64,000 nt of DNA from Kryptolebias marmoratus (Eukaryota; Chordata; Actinopteri; Cyprinodontiformes; Rivulidae). Below, piece after piece: positions 63,800 through 64,000 of this stretch. Both the position numbers and the translations under genes were made by a program. The notes under the pieces are model-generated. The model saw only the letters and a list, made by a program, of their open reading frames with translations. It searched no databases and was not told where the DNA came from. Position 1 is the stretch's first letter. Every line of letters begins with the position of its first letter. The stretch spans positions 13,904,868-13,968,867 of the forward strand of contig NC_051434.1 of NCBI RefSeq assembly GCF_001649575.2, read 5' to 3'.

Positions 63800-63960
63800 T
63801 AAACTTGATAGCAGCGCGCTAATGAAGTCATCAAGAGAGGAGGTCAGGGGAGGCATAAGCTGTTTTTTATCAGCAGCAGCCAGAGCAGAGGGAGCTGGAG
63901 TCTGACACCCATTACAGTAATGAGTAGGGTACTAATGCTCTTGCTTCAGATATAATCACA
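63800..63960. promoter_or_regulatory. candidate regulatory block in tax1bp1 intron 13
   Basis: Non-repetitive sequence with GCGCGCTAATGAAGTCATC, GTTTTTTATCAGCAGCAGCC, CCCATTACAGTAATGAG and GGGTACTAATGC: a dense set of TAATG/CATTA homeodomain cores, two of them mirrored. Function is inferred. Confidence 0.3.
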
Positions 63961-64000
63961 AAGGGCAAAAACAGTGTTTAGGGAAACTTGACTGTAAATT

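Larger units (their letters stand above)
62100..64000 (+). other. start of tax1bp1 intron 13 (runs off the window)
   Basis: No further exon matching the zinc-finger region was found. Contains a hAT element, a G-quadruplex motif and a candidate regulatory block near the right edge. Confidence 0.65.

Overview
This is a vertebrate nuclear genomic window, almost certainly from a percomorph-type teleost fish. It holds three intron-containing genes with consensus splice sites, long AT-rich non-coding stretches, many microsatellites, fish-type DNA-transposon and Penelope relics, and two N gaps inside G/C homopolymers typical of short-read assembly. The species cannot be fixed from the sequence. The gene order and orientation, evx1 (+), hibadh (-), tax1bp1 (+), is the conserved flank on the hoxa13 side of the vertebrate HoxA cluster (EVX1-HIBADH-TAX1BP1 in human). 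hoxa13 should therefore lie just left of base 1. The retained evx1 suggests the HoxAa copy of the duplicated teleost clusters.

Layout. 1-2383: 5' flank of evx1 with a candidate regulatory element at 1380-1640. 2384-4585: evx1, complete in three exons, 359 aa, with the homeobox split by an intron. 4586-26190: about 21.6 kb of tail-to-tail intergenic DNA without genes. It has a cluster of enhancer-like blocks just 3' of evx1, a 167-bp tetranucleotide repeat, a broken Penelope-like element and further non-repetitive blocks carrying PBX/MEIS-type sites. 26424-48868: hibadh on the minus strand, complete in eight coding exons, 328 aa. Introns 4 (13.7 kb) and 6 (4.4 kb) hold most of the mobile elements and several candidate enhancers, while introns 2 and 3 are only 148 and 97 bp. 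48869-49350: a head-to-head, probably bidirectional, promoter. 49250-64000: tax1bp1, a 5'UTR exon plus 12 coding exons (730 aa). The C-terminal part with the zinc fingers lies beyond the right edge.

The three products do not share a pathway. Evx1 is a homeodomain repressor of embryonic patterning, Hibadh a mitochondrial valine-catabolism dehydrogenase, and Tax1bp1 a selective-autophagy and NF-kB adaptor. Their linkage is best explained by regulation: in mammals the 5' HoxA enhancer landscape extends through the Evx1-Hibadh-Tax1bp1 interval, holding the bystander genes in place. I saw candidate elements of such a landscape, including two exact HOX13-type octamers in tax1bp1 introns, but conservation could not be tested here. 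I found no tRNA, rRNA or CRISPR array and no new protein-coding system.
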